Source: Rhodobacter sp.
GTDB lineage: Bacteria > Pseudomonadota > Alphaproteobacteria > Rhodobacterales > Rhodobacteraceae
NCBI GenBank assembly: GCA_020250445.1
Contig: JADCEF010000063.1
Location: forward strand, 1 to 59,825
Length of the DNA stretch: 59,825 nt
Direction: 5' to 3'
Position numbers and translations under genes: made by a program. Below, piece after piece: positions 28,789 through 37,282 of this stretch (position 1 is the first letter of the stretch; each line of letters starts with the position of its first letter). Under the pieces are notes generated by a model that saw only the letters and a list, made by a program, of their open reading frames with translations, was not told the DNA's origin and ran no database searches.

Positions 28789-29775
28789 ATGCGCCGCCTT
28801 GTCAAACTTGCCATGCAAAAGCCTGAACTCGCCAGCGCGATGCTTTTGCTTGTGCTTGTCGTGCTGTTTCAGATCCGGTCGGAGGGTGTCTTTCTTTCGG
28901 TCAACAATGTCCGGGGGTTCCTGGGCCTTTTGCCCGAAACGGCGCTGGTTGCCGTGGGTGTCACGCTTTTGATGATTTCGGGGGAATTCGATCTTTCCGT
29001 AGGCTCGGTCTTTGCCCTGATGCCCATGACAATGGCGGTGCTTGTTGTGGCCGGTTGGCCGTTCTGGGCGGCCGTGGCGGTGGGATTGATGCTTTGCGCA
29101 GTCATCGGGTTTCTCAACGGCTGGCTTACGATACGCTTTGACATCCCGTCGTTCATCACGACCCTGGGGATGCTGTTCATGGCGCGGTCGCTGACGGTGG
29201 TCATCTCGGGCGGGTTTCCGCCACGGATCAAGCCGGGCGAAGTGCCCAGCTGGATTTTTGTCGGCTTTCTCGATGACGGCGGTCTGATCCGTGCTTCGGT
29301 TCTATGGTTCATCGCCATCGCAATAGTGATCAGCCTGCTGCTGTCGCGGACCAACTTCGGCAACTGGGTGCGGGCAACCGGGGGGTTCCTGCCCGCAGCC
29401 TCGGCCATGGGGATTCCGACCGGCAAGGTGAAGATCGCCTGTTTCATGATCTGTTCGGTTCTTGCCGGTTTTGCCGGGATGATCCAGTCGCTGCGCCTGA
29501 ATTCCTTTCTGCCTTCGATCGGCGAGGGCATGGAACTTCAGGCTGTGGCGGCCGCCGTGATCGGCGGCACCTCACTTGCCGGCGGGGTCGGATCGATCAT
29601 CGGCGGGTTGATCGGTGCGATCCTGATCCGCGTGATCGACAACGGTATGGTCATGTCGCAGATCGACAGCAACTGGTTCAAGTTCGCCATCGGTGCCCTG
29701 ACCATCTTTGCCGTCGTCGGCAATGCCTGGCTGCGCCGCCGCGGCCGCGCCATGAAGGTGGAGACCGACAAATGA
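28789..29775 (+). CDS. Sugar ABC transporter permease (RbsC type)
   Basis: A 328-residue inner-membrane protein with about 9-10 hydrophobic segments. LLMISGEFDLSVGSVFALM and AAAVIGGTSLAGGVGSIIGG are the hallmark segments of ribose/fructose-type permeases. It follows the binding-protein gene after a stem-loop, and its stop overlaps the ATPase start (ATGA). Confidence 0.93.
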   Translation: MRRLVKLAMQKPELASAMLLLVLVVLFQIRSEGVFLSVNNVRGFLGLLPETALVAVGVTLLMISGEFDLSVGSVFALMPMTMAVLVVAGWPFWAAVAVGLMLCAVIGFLNGWLTIRFDIPSFITTLGMLFMARSLTVVISGGFPPRIKPGEVPSWIFVGFLDDGGLIRASVLWFIAIAIVISLLLSRTNFGNWVRATGGFLPAASAMGIPTGKVKIACFMICSVLAGFAGMIQSLRLNSFLPSIGEGMELQAVAAAVIGGTSLAGGVGSIIGGLIGAILIRVIDNGMVMSQIDSNWFKFAIGALTIFAVVGNAWLRRRGRAMKVETDK

Positions 29776-30503
29776 CCACGCCCATCATAGAAACCCGCGA
29801 TCTGCACAAATGGTATTCGGGCGTGCATGCACTGAAGGGCGTAAGCCTGAAGGTTGACAGCGGCGAAGCCGTGGGTCTGGTCGGGGACAACGGTGCCGGC
29901 AAATCAACGTTGATCAACATTCTGTCCGGCCTGCACCATCAGGACAGCGGCGACATCCTGGTCGAAGGCAAGCCTGCCGATATCCGCAGCCCCAAGGATG
30001 CCATGCGGCTGGGGATCGAGACGATCTATCAGTACAATTCGATGGTGCCGCTGATGACAATTTCGCGCAACGTCTTCATCGGGCGCGAACCGCTGAAATG
30101 GTCCATCGGTGGCATCGGCATCCTCGACGAACGCAAGATGCGCGAAGAGTCGGTCAAGGCGATTGCCGATGTCGATCTGCATCTGCGCTCGCCCGATGCG
30201 CTTGTGGGCGAATTGTCGGGCGGGCAACGCCAGGGCGTGGCCATTGCCCGCGCCATGCATTTCAAGTCCAAGGTCATGATCCTGGACGAGCCGACGAACC
30301 ACCTTTCGGTCAAGGAAACCGCCAAGGTCATCGGCTTTGTGAAAGGGTTGAAGGCGCAGGGCGTCACCTCGATCTTCATCAGCCACAACATGCACCATGT
30401 TTTTGCCTGCTGTAACCGCATCGTCGCGATGGCGCTGGGCAAGGTCGTGCTGGACAAGCCCGCTGCGGACACCTCGATCGAGGAAGTCTCGGCGCTTTTG
30501 TGA
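29772..30503 (+). CDS. Sugar ABC transporter ATPase, single domain
   Basis: A 243-residue ABC protein with one nucleotide-binding domain: Walker A GDNGAGKST, signature LSGGQRQGVAIARAM, Walker B VMILDEPTNHLS and switch HNMHHVF. Sugar importers of this class often use a 500-residue double ATPase, as in the other locus here; the single-domain form resembles FrcA of the fructose system. The protein would act as a homodimer. ATG 29772 overlaps the permease stop. Confidence 0.92.
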   Translation: MTTPIIETRDLHKWYSGVHALKGVSLKVDSGEAVGLVGDNGAGKSTLINILSGLHHQDSGDILVEGKPADIRSPKDAMRLGIETIYQYNSMVPLMTISRNVFIGREPLKWSIGGIGILDERKMREESVKAIADVDLHLRSPDALVGELSGGQRQGVAIARAMHFKSKVMILDEPTNHLSVKETAKVIGFVKGLKAQGVTSIFISHNMHHVFACCNRIVAMALGKVVLDKPAADTSIEEVSALL

Positions 30504-30516
30504 CAGGATGGGCAGA

Positions 30517-31221
30517 ATGGACATGAACGCACGGCATGCACTGATCACGGGGGGCCTTGGTTCCATCGGGGCCGCGTTTGCCCTGGCCTTTGCCGCTGCC
30601 GGTGTCAGGATCACCATCCTGGATCGGCCCGGGGCGACACCGCCCCCCGTGCATGGCTGGCTGGGGATCGATCTGGATGACCTGTCTGCGGTGCAGGCGC
30701 GCGTTGCCGCCGCCGGGCCCTTTGACATCCTGATCAACAACGCCGCGCTGATCATCAACAAGCCGTTCGAGGACTTCAGCATCGAGGAATACGAAACCCA
30801 GTTGCGCGTGAACTCGGCCTCGGCCTTTGCGCTGGCCCGCGCCTGTGCGCCGGGGATGAAGGCCAAAGGCTGGGGCCGGATCATCAACCTCACCTCGCTG
30901 ACCCTGAACGGCCAGTGGGAAGGATTCGTACCCTATGTCGCCTCGAAGGGGGCGCTTCTGGGTCTGACCAAGGGTCTGGCGCGGGAACTGGGGCCGCATG
31001 GCATCACCGTAAACGCGATCGCGCCCGGTGCCGTGGTGTCGGACGCGGAACGCCGCGTCTTTGCGGACCGGCTGGAAGAATACAACAGCTTCATCCTGGA
31101 ACGCCAATGCATCAAGGCCCGCATAGAGCCCCGGGATGTTGCCAACCTGGCGCTTTTCCTTGCCTCGGACGCCGCAGGGATGATTACCGGACAGAACATC
31201 GGCATCGACGGCGGATGGTAG
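30517..31221 (+). CDS. Short-chain dehydrogenase/reductase
   Basis: A 234-residue SDR. TGGLGSIGAAFA is the cofactor loop, INNAALI the NNAG-type motif, and YVASKGALLGLTKG gives the YxxxK pair. It ends with the C-terminal DGGW seen in many sugar dehydrogenases. ATG codons at 30508, 30517 and 30523 are in frame; I use 30517. In this cluster it could oxidise a sugar to a lactone for the SMP-30 enzyme, or oxidise a hydroxyl unmasked by the MocD-like oxygenase. Confidence 0.85.
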   Translation: MDMNARHALITGGLGSIGAAFALAFAAAGVRITILDRPGATPPPVHGWLGIDLDDLSAVQARVAAAGPFDILINNAALIINKPFEDFSIEEYETQLRVNSASAFALARACAPGMKAKGWGRIINLTSLTLNGQWEGFVPYVASKGALLGLTKGLARELGPHGITVNAIAPGAVVSDAERRVFADRLEEYNSFILERQCIKARIEPRDVANLALFLASDAAGMITGQNIGIDGGW

Positions 31222-31259
31222 GCCATGACAGACACACAGACTTTCAGCGAGGCTTCAAG

Positions 31260-32360
31260 ATGACCGCAGCTCCCTTTCCGGTAGGACAACGCGACTACAG
31301 CCTGGTCGGCCCCGACAGCCGCCGCGCGGTGGAAATCGGACTGGCCTCGGCGGAATGGTACCACTCCGATGTGCCCCGTGCCGTGATGAAGGACCTGATG
31401 AAGCGCACCGACGGGCCCGCGATCCGCGATACGATCCTTTGGTTTGCACTGTTGATCGGCGGGGCCTGGGGGGGGATCTATTTCTGGGGAACCTGGGCCT
31501 GCGTGCCGTTTCTGTTCGTCTACAGCGTGATTTACGGATCATCCTGCGACAGCCGCTGGCACGAATGCGGCCATGGCACGGCGTTCCGCACGCCGTGGAT
31601 GAACGATGTCATCTACCAGATCGCCAGCTTCATGGTGATGCGCAACCCGGTGACCTGGCGCTGGAGCCATGCCCGGCACCATACGGACACCTACATCGTC
31701 GGGCGCGACGCCGAAATCGCCTGGATGCGCCCGCCCAAGACGCTGACCAATTTCCTGGCCCTGTTCGATGTGATCGGTGCCACCAGGTCCCTGCTTATTC
31801 TGGCGCGCAACGCCACGGGCAGGCTGACGCCCGACGAGAAGGACTTTGTCCCCGAAAGCGAATGGGGCAAAATGATTCTTGCGGCGCGGATCCACATGGC
31901 GATCTATGCTGCGACGATTGCCGTCGCCCTTGCCACCTGGTCATGGCTGCCCTTGATGCTCATCGGGTTGCCGCGCATCTATGGCAGTTGGCACATGGTG
32001 ATGTGCGGGCATTTGCAGCATGCGGGGTTGGCGGAGAATGTTCTGGATCACCGGCTGAACACCCGCACCGTCTACATGAACCCGATCAGCCGCTACATCT
32101 ACTGGAACATGAACTACCACATCGAACACCACATGTTCCCGATGGTCCCCTACCACGCCCTGCCGCGCCTGCACGAGGTTATCAAGGCCGATCTGCCGCC
32201 GCCGAACCTGTCGATCCTGGACGGGTACCGCGAAGTCTTCGCTTCCCTGCGCCGCCAGAAGACCGACCCCGAATACTACCTTCGCAAGACATTGCCCCCC
32301 TCTGCCAAGCCGTACCGGGAAGAGTTCCATACCCTGAACATCGCCCGGTCCAATACCTGA
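31260..32360 (+). CDS. MocD-like membrane di-iron oxygenase (fatty acid desaturase fold)
   Basis: A 366-residue membrane protein with three His boxes: HECGHGTAF (101-109), HARHH (137-141) and HIEHH (about 285). Hydrophobic segments at about 58-95 and 205-235 form the membrane anchor. The family includes desaturases, alkane hydroxylases and MocD, which with the Rieske protein MocE and a reductase removes the O-methyl group of the rhizopine 3-O-methyl-scyllo-inosamine. A MocE-like Rieske gene lies two genes downstream and the cluster has sugar-type transport and enzymes, so hydroxylation or O-demethylation of a sugar- or cyclitol-like compound is more likely than lipid desaturation. No reductase gene is present. 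Confidence 0.82.
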   Translation: MTAAPFPVGQRDYSLVGPDSRRAVEIGLASAEWYHSDVPRAVMKDLMKRTDGPAIRDTILWFALLIGGAWGGIYFWGTWACVPFLFVYSVIYGSSCDSRWHECGHGTAFRTPWMNDVIYQIASFMVMRNPVTWRWSHARHHTDTYIVGRDAEIAWMRPPKTLTNFLALFDVIGATRSLLILARNATGRLTPDEKDFVPESEWGKMILAARIHMAIYAATIAVALATWSWLPLMLIGLPRIYGSWHMVMCGHLQHAGLAENVLDHRLNTRTVYMNPISRYIYWNMNYHIEHHMFPMVPYHALPRLHEVIKADLPPPNLSILDGYREVFASLRRQKTDPEYYLRKTLPPSAKPYREEFHTLNIARSNT

Positions 32361-32370
32361 GGAGGCAGCA

Positions 32371-33168
32371 ATGACCCGGATCAAGCCCACCATCGCCGAC
32401 CTTCGCGCCCGCAAGGGCAAGGGGCAACTGACCATGCTGCGCGTGATGTCACTGGAAGAGGCGGCGGCGGCCGAAGCGGCCGGGATCGACATTGTGTCCG
32501 TTCCTGCCGATCTGGTCACCCATCCGCGCTACCGCGAAGTGGCACCGACGCTGTTTTCCATGACGGGCCAGACCCATCTGGAGGCTGGAACCCGGGACGA
32601 TTATCTGCGCTGGGCCTGCAAGGTGATGCTGGCGGGGGCTGATGCTGTCTACTGCTCGGGCGGGCTTGGCACGGTGGAACATGTCGCGCGCGAACATATC
32701 CCGGTTGTCGGGCATGTGGGGCTGGTGCCAAGCCGCGCCACATGGACCGGCGGCATGAAGGCGGTGGCCAAGACCGCCCAGGGGGCCCTTGCGCTGCTGG
32801 AAGAGGTGCGGGCCTATGAGGCTGCCGGTGCTTTTGCCGTGGAAATCGAGGTGGTCCCGACCGAGGTGGCCAGCGAGATCAGTCGCCGGGTGGGCCTTTT
32901 GCTGTGGTCGATGGGGGCAGGGCCGGGATGTGACGCGCAGTACCTGTTTGCCGAAGACATTCTTGGTACCAATCGCGGCCACATGCCGCGCCACTCCAAG
33001 GTCTACCGCAACTTCGCCGCCGAATATGACCGTCTCCAGTCCGAGCGCATCGCGGCCTTCCGCGAGTTCATCGCCGATGTGGCCTCTTCGGCCTACCCCG
33101 AGGACAAGCATCTGGTGAAGATGTCCCCGCAGGAACTGGCTGCCTTTCAGGCCGCGCTGAACAGGTAG
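32371..33168 (+). CDS. Diverged PanB-like TIM-barrel enzyme
   Basis: A 265-residue protein of the PEP mutase/ketopantoate hydroxymethyltransferase superfamily. PanB-type segments kept are GHVGLVP (H115), VEIEVVP (E160) and MGAGPGCDAQYLF (181-193). However, the PanB TAYD metal-ligand segment is replaced (TMLRVMS), and the KxEGG segment with the metal-binding Glu is replaced by YCSGG. It is therefore probably not a pantothenate enzyme. It lies between MocD-like and MocE-like genes. A carbon-carbon lyase role, or transfer of a one-carbon unit released by the oxygenase, are possible but unproven. Confidence 0.8.
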   Translation: MTRIKPTIADLRARKGKGQLTMLRVMSLEEAAAAEAAGIDIVSVPADLVTHPRYREVAPTLFSMTGQTHLEAGTRDDYLRWACKVMLAGADAVYCSGGLGTVEHVAREHIPVVGHVGLVPSRATWTGGMKAVAKTAQGALALLEEVRAYEAAGAFAVEIEVVPTEVASEISRRVGLLLWSMGAGPGCDAQYLFAEDILGTNRGHMPRHSKVYRNFAAEYDRLQSERIAAFREFIADVASSAYPEDKHLVKMSPQELAAFQAALNR

Positions 33169-33188
33169 CCAAAGCAAGGAGACGATAC

Positions 33189-33503
33189 ATGCCGCAATGG
33201 ATCCGCGCCTGCGCGACCGACGACATCAATCCCGAAGACCTGATCCGCTTTGACCATGACGGGGATACTTACGCCATCTACCATGCGCCGGATGGCCGCT
33301 TCTACGCCACGGCGGGCCGCTGCACGCACGAGGATGTGCACCTGTGCGATGGTCTGGTCATGGGTCATCTGATCGAATGCCCCAAGCACAATGGCCAGTT
33401 CGATTACCGCACCGGTGAAGCCAAGCGATCACCTGTTTGCGTCAATCTCAAAACCTTTCCGGTCAAGGTCGAGGCTGGGACCGTCTTCATCGGACTGACC
33501 TGA
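33189..33503 (+). CDS. MocE-like Rieske [2Fe-2S] ferredoxin
   Basis: A 104-residue soluble Rieske protein. The cluster ligands are C45-x-H47 (GRCTHEDVHL) and C64-x2-H67 (ECPKHNGQFDYRTG). It would pass electrons to the MocD-like oxygenase encoded 0.8 kb upstream. MocE is the matching partner in the rhizopine system. A MocF-type ferredoxin reductase is not in the cluster, so a general reductase would have to serve. Last gene of the plus-strand run; starts after AAGGAGACG. Confidence 0.9.
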   Translation: MPQWIRACATDDINPEDLIRFDHDGDTYAIYHAPDGRFYATAGRCTHEDVHLCDGLVMGHLIECPKHNGQFDYRTGEAKRSPVCVNLKTFPVKVEAGTVFIGLT

Positions 33504-33618
33504 AGGCCCTTGCAATTGCGGTCCGCGCCCACCACCGACGGCAGGCTTCCGGCCTGTGTCGCGGTGTCCCTGCGCGGGGGCGACGGGTTTGGCCGGCGTG
33601 TTCCAGACCCTGCGTCGG

Positions 33619-33927
33619 CTATGCGAAGGGCGCGCCTGTCCGCGCCGGTAACAGCGGCATGAGGCCGTTGCCGGACGGCAGGCCGGATCCCGGTTTGTCG
33701 CAGAAGCCGGTCGCGACCTTGACGGCGAACATCTCGGCCTGTTCCAAATGCCCCCACTTGACGTGGCAGTCGCCTGCGCGCCGGTTGCCGATGTTGCAGG
33801 CGAGGTGGGAGGAGAGTACGGGGCGCAGGTTTCCCGTAGCATCTGCGATGAAGCCCGAACACACGGCGGCCAGTATCCGTTCGGGGGCAGCGATGCTGCC
33901 AAGCGCTGCGTCGCTGATGACCCTCAT
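33619..33927 (-). pseudogene. Ornithine cyclodeaminase-family fragment
   Basis: The minus strand reads as the N-terminal third of an ornithine cyclodeaminase/mu-crystallin-type protein: MRVISDAALGS at the start, then FAVKVATGFCDKPGSGLPSG and NGLMPLLPARTGAPFA, after which the frame stops. Full proteins are about 320 residues; the Rossmann domain is missing. It follows the aminotransferase gene on the same strand with 62 bases between, so an intact three-gene operon was probably damaged here. Confidence 0.6.
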
Positions 33928-33989
33928 GCGGTAAACACTGCCTTTCTGTCGTCAGCCTTTTGGCCCATCCATCCCGGCACCCCGGCAGG

Positions 33990-35171
33990 TCACACCCGGT
34001 TGCGCTGGATAAAGGCGCGCATGGCCGCCAAACCTTCATCAAGATTGCTGCGCCCGTAACCGATGCGGAAGCGGTCCGCAGGGGTCGGGTTCAGCGCAGA
34101 GCCGTAGATGGAAGAGGGCAGCAGCACGACACCGGCTTGCTCGACCATGCGTCGGCAGAAGGTCTCGACGCCGTCGGCACCCAAATAGCGCGGGAACATG
34201 ACCACGCCGCCGTCAGGCTCGTAGGCTTCGAACAGTTCGGGGAAATCCTTCAGCAGCGCCGCCACCTTGGCGTAGCCGTCGCTTGCCACCTTCCGCGTTC
34301 TGGCCAGCACGGCCCCGCTGTGTTTCAGAGCTATAAGGGACAGTCGCTCGGACGGCGCGCTGTTGCAGATGGAAAGGTAGTGTTTGAAGCGGACCATGCG
34401 CTCAAGCAGGTCGCGATCCCGGCAGGCGATCCACCCAACGCGCAAGCCGGGAAGGCCATAGGCCTTGCTCATCACGTTCAACGACACCCCGCGCTCATAA
34501 ACGTCCGCCGTTTGTGGCAGCCGCATCGTGGGGTCCCGCTCGATCAGCCGGTACACCTCGTCCGAGAACAGCCAGATGCCGTGGCGGCGGCAAAGTTCCA
34601 CCAGCGCGTCATATCGGTCGCGCTCCAGGATCTTGCCCGTCGGGTTGTGCGGGAAATTTATGTACAGGACCCGCGTGTTGGGCCGTATGGCTGCGGCAAC
34701 TTGGTCGATGTTCAGCGTCCAGCCCTGCGCCTCGTCTAGCGCAACGCCGGTGGTGGCGCAGATCGAAAGCGGTACGGTCTCGGCCGACTGGTAGTTGGGC
34801 GTTATCACGATCGCATGATCGTCGGCCGACAGCAACGTCCGGTAAAGACAGTAGACGCCTTCCTCGGCACCGGCGAAGCACAAGACATCTTCGGCCTGAC
34901 ATCTGTCGTAGGTCGAGGCGATCGAGGTTCGCAGATCATGGGCACCGTATGGTTCGGTGTATGAAAGGCGTGTGTCGAGAAACGCCTCGATCGCGGCATC
35001 GCCGCCGAGCGCCAGCAGTTCGCGCACCGACAGCGTCTCGGCGTCGGACGCCGTCATGTGGTAGCGCGCCGAGAACTCCCAGCGCCCAAGGTAAGTCTCC
35101 AGCCTGAATTCGGGCAGCGCGACCGGACCGATCATGTCGGGGGCGTTGATGGAAGCGAAGGGTGCGATCAT
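33990..35171 (-). CDS. Class I/II PLP aminotransferase
   Basis: A 393-residue fold-type I aminotransferase. INFPHNPTGKIL, WLFSDEVYRLIE and the PLP lysine in MSKAYGLPGLRVGW are the usual order; the substrate-carboxylate Arg is in RFRIGYGRSN. The start at 35171 overlaps the stop of the regulator gene (ATGA) and follows GGAGAAAA. The amino donor is unknown. Its partners (DauR-like regulator, broken ornithine cyclodeaminase) suggest catabolism of an amino acid such as a D-amino acid, ornithine or an ectoine-derived compound. Confidence 0.9.
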   Translation of the reverse strand: MIAPFASINAPDMIGPVALPEFRLETYLGRWEFSARYHMTASDAETLSVRELLALGGDAAIEAFLDTRLSYTEPYGAHDLRTSIASTYDRCQAEDVLCFAGAEEGVYCLYRTLLSADDHAIVITPNYQSAETVPLSICATTGVALDEAQGWTLNIDQVAAAIRPNTRVLYINFPHNPTGKILERDRYDALVELCRRHGIWLFSDEVYRLIERDPTMRLPQTADVYERGVSLNVMSKAYGLPGLRVGWIACRDRDLLERMVRFKHYLSICNSAPSERLSLIALKHSGAVLARTRKVASDGYAKVAALLKDFPELFEAYEPDGGVVMFPRYLGADGVETFCRRMVEQAGVVLLPSSIYGSALNPTPADRFRIGYGRSNLDEGLAAMRAFIQRNRV

Positions 35172-35803
35172 GCAGGGTTTTCTCCTTTGGCCCGCGCGAT
35201 GGCGAGACGCTTGTACAGGGTGGCGCGCGAGCAATTGAGCAGATCGGCGACGTAACTGGCAGCGCCGCGAACGGCGAACAAACCCCGGGCGTCGATTGCA
35301 GCCACCAAGTCAGTCTGCGCCTGTGCATCGAGGCCGGTGATCGTTGCCTGCCGTTCTGCCAGGACGTCGCGTGCGGCAGCGTTCACCGCCTCGCGCCAGT
35401 CGGAAGGAAACAGCGCCTCGGCTTTCGGCAGCGTGGCCGCGGCAGGCATCGTCAACAGCGCGTCCAATGCCGCCCGGGCACCTTCGATGGCGGACACATC
35501 CAGGTTGATGCACAGCAGCCAGGCAGGGCTACCGGCCTCGTCGCGCAGCACGACACTGATCGAGCGCAACGCACGGCCGTCCCGGTTCGCCTTCGCATAT
35601 GGCCCGATCAGGTCGGACTGGAACGGGTGCAGATCGCCAATCTCACCAAGAGACGGATCACCGACCCGTCGCCGCGAGAAGTTGCCGGCGATGTGGACAA
35701 TCCGGTTTGTGCCCAGGTCATGCACGACCGCCTCGACATGCGGCGCAAACAACGTCGCCAGCGCGTTGGCTATCGTCGGCAAGGGGCCATGCAAATCAAA
35801 CAC
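35168..35803 (-). CDS. YheO-type PAS/HTH regulator (DauR-like)
   Basis: A 211-residue protein. The N-terminal YheO-type PAS domain (about 5-115) contains VEAVVHDLGTNRIVHIAGNF and later LLCINLDVSAIE. The C-terminal HTH (about 165-205) ends GAASYVADLLNCSRATLYKR. DauR of Pseudomonas, of the same layout, controls D-arginine use together with an ornithine-cyclodeaminase-family dehydrogenase, which agrees with the fragment found downstream here. Upstream, a short AT-rich stretch with the palindrome GTCTAGAC (35838-35845) is a possible operator. Confidence 0.85.
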   Translation of the reverse strand: MFDLHGPLPTIANALATLFAPHVEAVVHDLGTNRIVHIAGNFSRRRVGDPSLGEIGDLHPFQSDLIGPYAKANRDGRALRSISVVLRDEAGSPAWLLCINLDVSAIEGARAALDALLTMPAAATLPKAEALFPSDWREAVNAAARDVLAERQATITGLDAQAQTDLVAAIDARGLFAVRGAASYVADLLNCSRATLYKRLAIARAKGENPA

Positions 35804-36096
35804 TCCGGCAGATTGGTGAATATAGACATAATGTCAAGTCTAGACAAAATATCCATACTTGCTTGCCAGGCGCCGGTGCGGGCGGGCGGGGATGGGCGAT
35901 GTCATGTCGCTACCGGAAATCTCTGCCAAACGCCGGATCGGCGCGGCGCGATACGCCCGCTTGGGGCAGGATGTATCCGTCCTGGGGCACGCGCTTGTAC
36001 CAACGGCCAAAACAGGGTGTTGATAAGGTGCCGGTTGCATGGGTTGCCTGACCGAAAAGCGGGAAACGCTTCCGCCTGCGCGCGCCTTGCGCATCC
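35804..36096. other. Intergenic stretch with AT-rich promoter zone
   Basis: The first 60 bases are AT-rich for this genome and hold GTCTAGAC inside TGTC-N7-GACA (35832-35846), a possible autoregulatory site of the PAS regulator. The remainder up to the GC-rich repeat holds nothing I recognise. Confidence 0.4.
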
Positions 36097-36184
36097 TGGC
36101 AGGGGCCATCGCCCCTGCCGCGGTGCCGGGCTGAACCCAGGCCCGCCGGGGGCCAAAGCCCCGGCCAGCGCCCGCCCCGCCCCC
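36097..36184 (-). repeat. GC-rich intergenic hairpin repeat (inverted relative of the right-edge copies)
   Basis: Read on the minus strand it contains GGGCGGGCGCTGGCCGGGG, a stem built on GGGGCTTTGGCCCC, and then GGCAGGGGCGATGGCCCCTG. The same three blocks occur in the same order on the plus strand at about 59567-59650. It lies in non-coding DNA after ycjF. Confidence 0.65.
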
Positions 36185-36286
36185 ATGGCAAAGATCACCG
36201 CCGCGACCGGTTCGCCACGCCGAAGGCAGGACCCCACCGCAACCGTCGCCATACGGGCCCGAACCCACAGTCCCTGCGCCCTGACG

Positions 36287-37282
36287 TCAGCTGTCCCTGG
36301 TCTCGGCAAAAAGCCCGGCCAGCCCGCGGGAGACAAGGTTGGTCGTCTTGGGGCGGGGCAGGGCGCGAAAGGGCAGCGGGCGGCACACATCCATGGCCGC
36401 CACACCGACGCGGGCCGTCAGCGCACCATTGACCACGCCTTCGCCAAAGCGGCGCGAAATGCGCGACAGGATGCCGCCGCCCGCGACGGAATGGATCATG
36501 TCATCGCCCACCGCCAGCGCGCCCGTGGCCGCAAGATGGGTGAAGACGCCGCGCATCAGCCGCAGGGAGCCCAGCGTTCCCGAACGCCCGCCATAGATCG
36601 CGGCGATCCGCCGGATCATCCGCAGATTTGCGTAAAGTGCTGCGGCCACATCGGCCAGCGCCAGGGGGACCAGGGCGGTGACGGTTGCCACCTGCCGTGC
36701 CGCAGCCTCCACCTCGCGCCGTGCGGATTGGTCAAGCGGGGCCATCAGCTCGGCCTCGGCCAGCGACAGAAGACCATCGGCATCGAACATCTCGGCGCCG
36801 CGCGCCGTCAGCCGCGCCCGCGCCGGGGCGAATTCGGGGCGGCCGCGATAGAGCGACTCCAGCCCCGCGACCACGCTGCGCGCCTCTTTGATATTCGCCG
36901 TTGATGCGGCCTCGACGGCGCGCAGGCGCAGCGCATCGATGCGCGCCATGCGGGCAAACCCCGCCAGCTCGCGCAGCGCCAGCGCCAGCGCCATCACCAC
37001 CGCCAGGCCCACCAGCACAAGGGCCGCCGTGCCCAGCAGGCTGTCGCGCGTCAGCAGATCGGTCACGAAATCCCAGGCCGCGACCGACAGCACAAAGGAA
37101 AACAGCGCCCCGAACACCCACAGCGCGGCCCGTGTCAGCGCCGATCCGGGTGGCAGGGGCAGACGGGCCGACACCTCGGGGCGGTCCGGATCGGGGACAG
37201 GGGGGACGCTGGCGGGGGTGGGCGCGTGCGGATCCTCGTCGCGTTCGATCAGCAGGGGCTTTAGCGGCGGGGCATCGGTCAC
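36287..37282 (-). CDS. YcjF/TIGR01620 family membrane protein
   Basis: A 331-residue protein with a proline-rich, charged N-terminus (1-45), two hydrophobic segments at about 48-68 and 82-105, and a C-terminal DUF697-type domain ending near ALPRPKTTNLVSRGLAGLF. In gammaproteobacteria ycjF follows ycjX and both belong to a stress-response set; the biochemical role is unknown. Its start overlaps the ycjX stop by four bases. Confidence 0.85.
   Translation of the reverse strand: MTDAPPLKPLLIERDEDPHAPTPASVPPVPDPDRPEVSARLPLPPGSALTRAALWVFGALFSFVLSVAAWDFVTDLLTRDSLLGTAALVLVGLAVVMALALALRELAGFARMARIDALRLRAVEAASTANIKEARSVVAGLESLYRGRPEFAPARARLTARGAEMFDADGLLSLAEAELMAPLDQSARREVEAAARQVATVTALVPLALADVAAALYANLRMIRRIAAIYGGRSGTLGSLRLMRGVFTHLAATGALAVGDDMIHSVAGGGILSRISRRFGEGVVNGALTARVGVAAMDVCRPLPFRALPRPKTTNLVSRGLAGLFAETRDS

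Noticed and set aside
35162-36904. 580-codon plus-strand open frame
   Set aside because: Antisense to the PAS regulator and ycjF, and passes through an intergenic GC-rich repeat.
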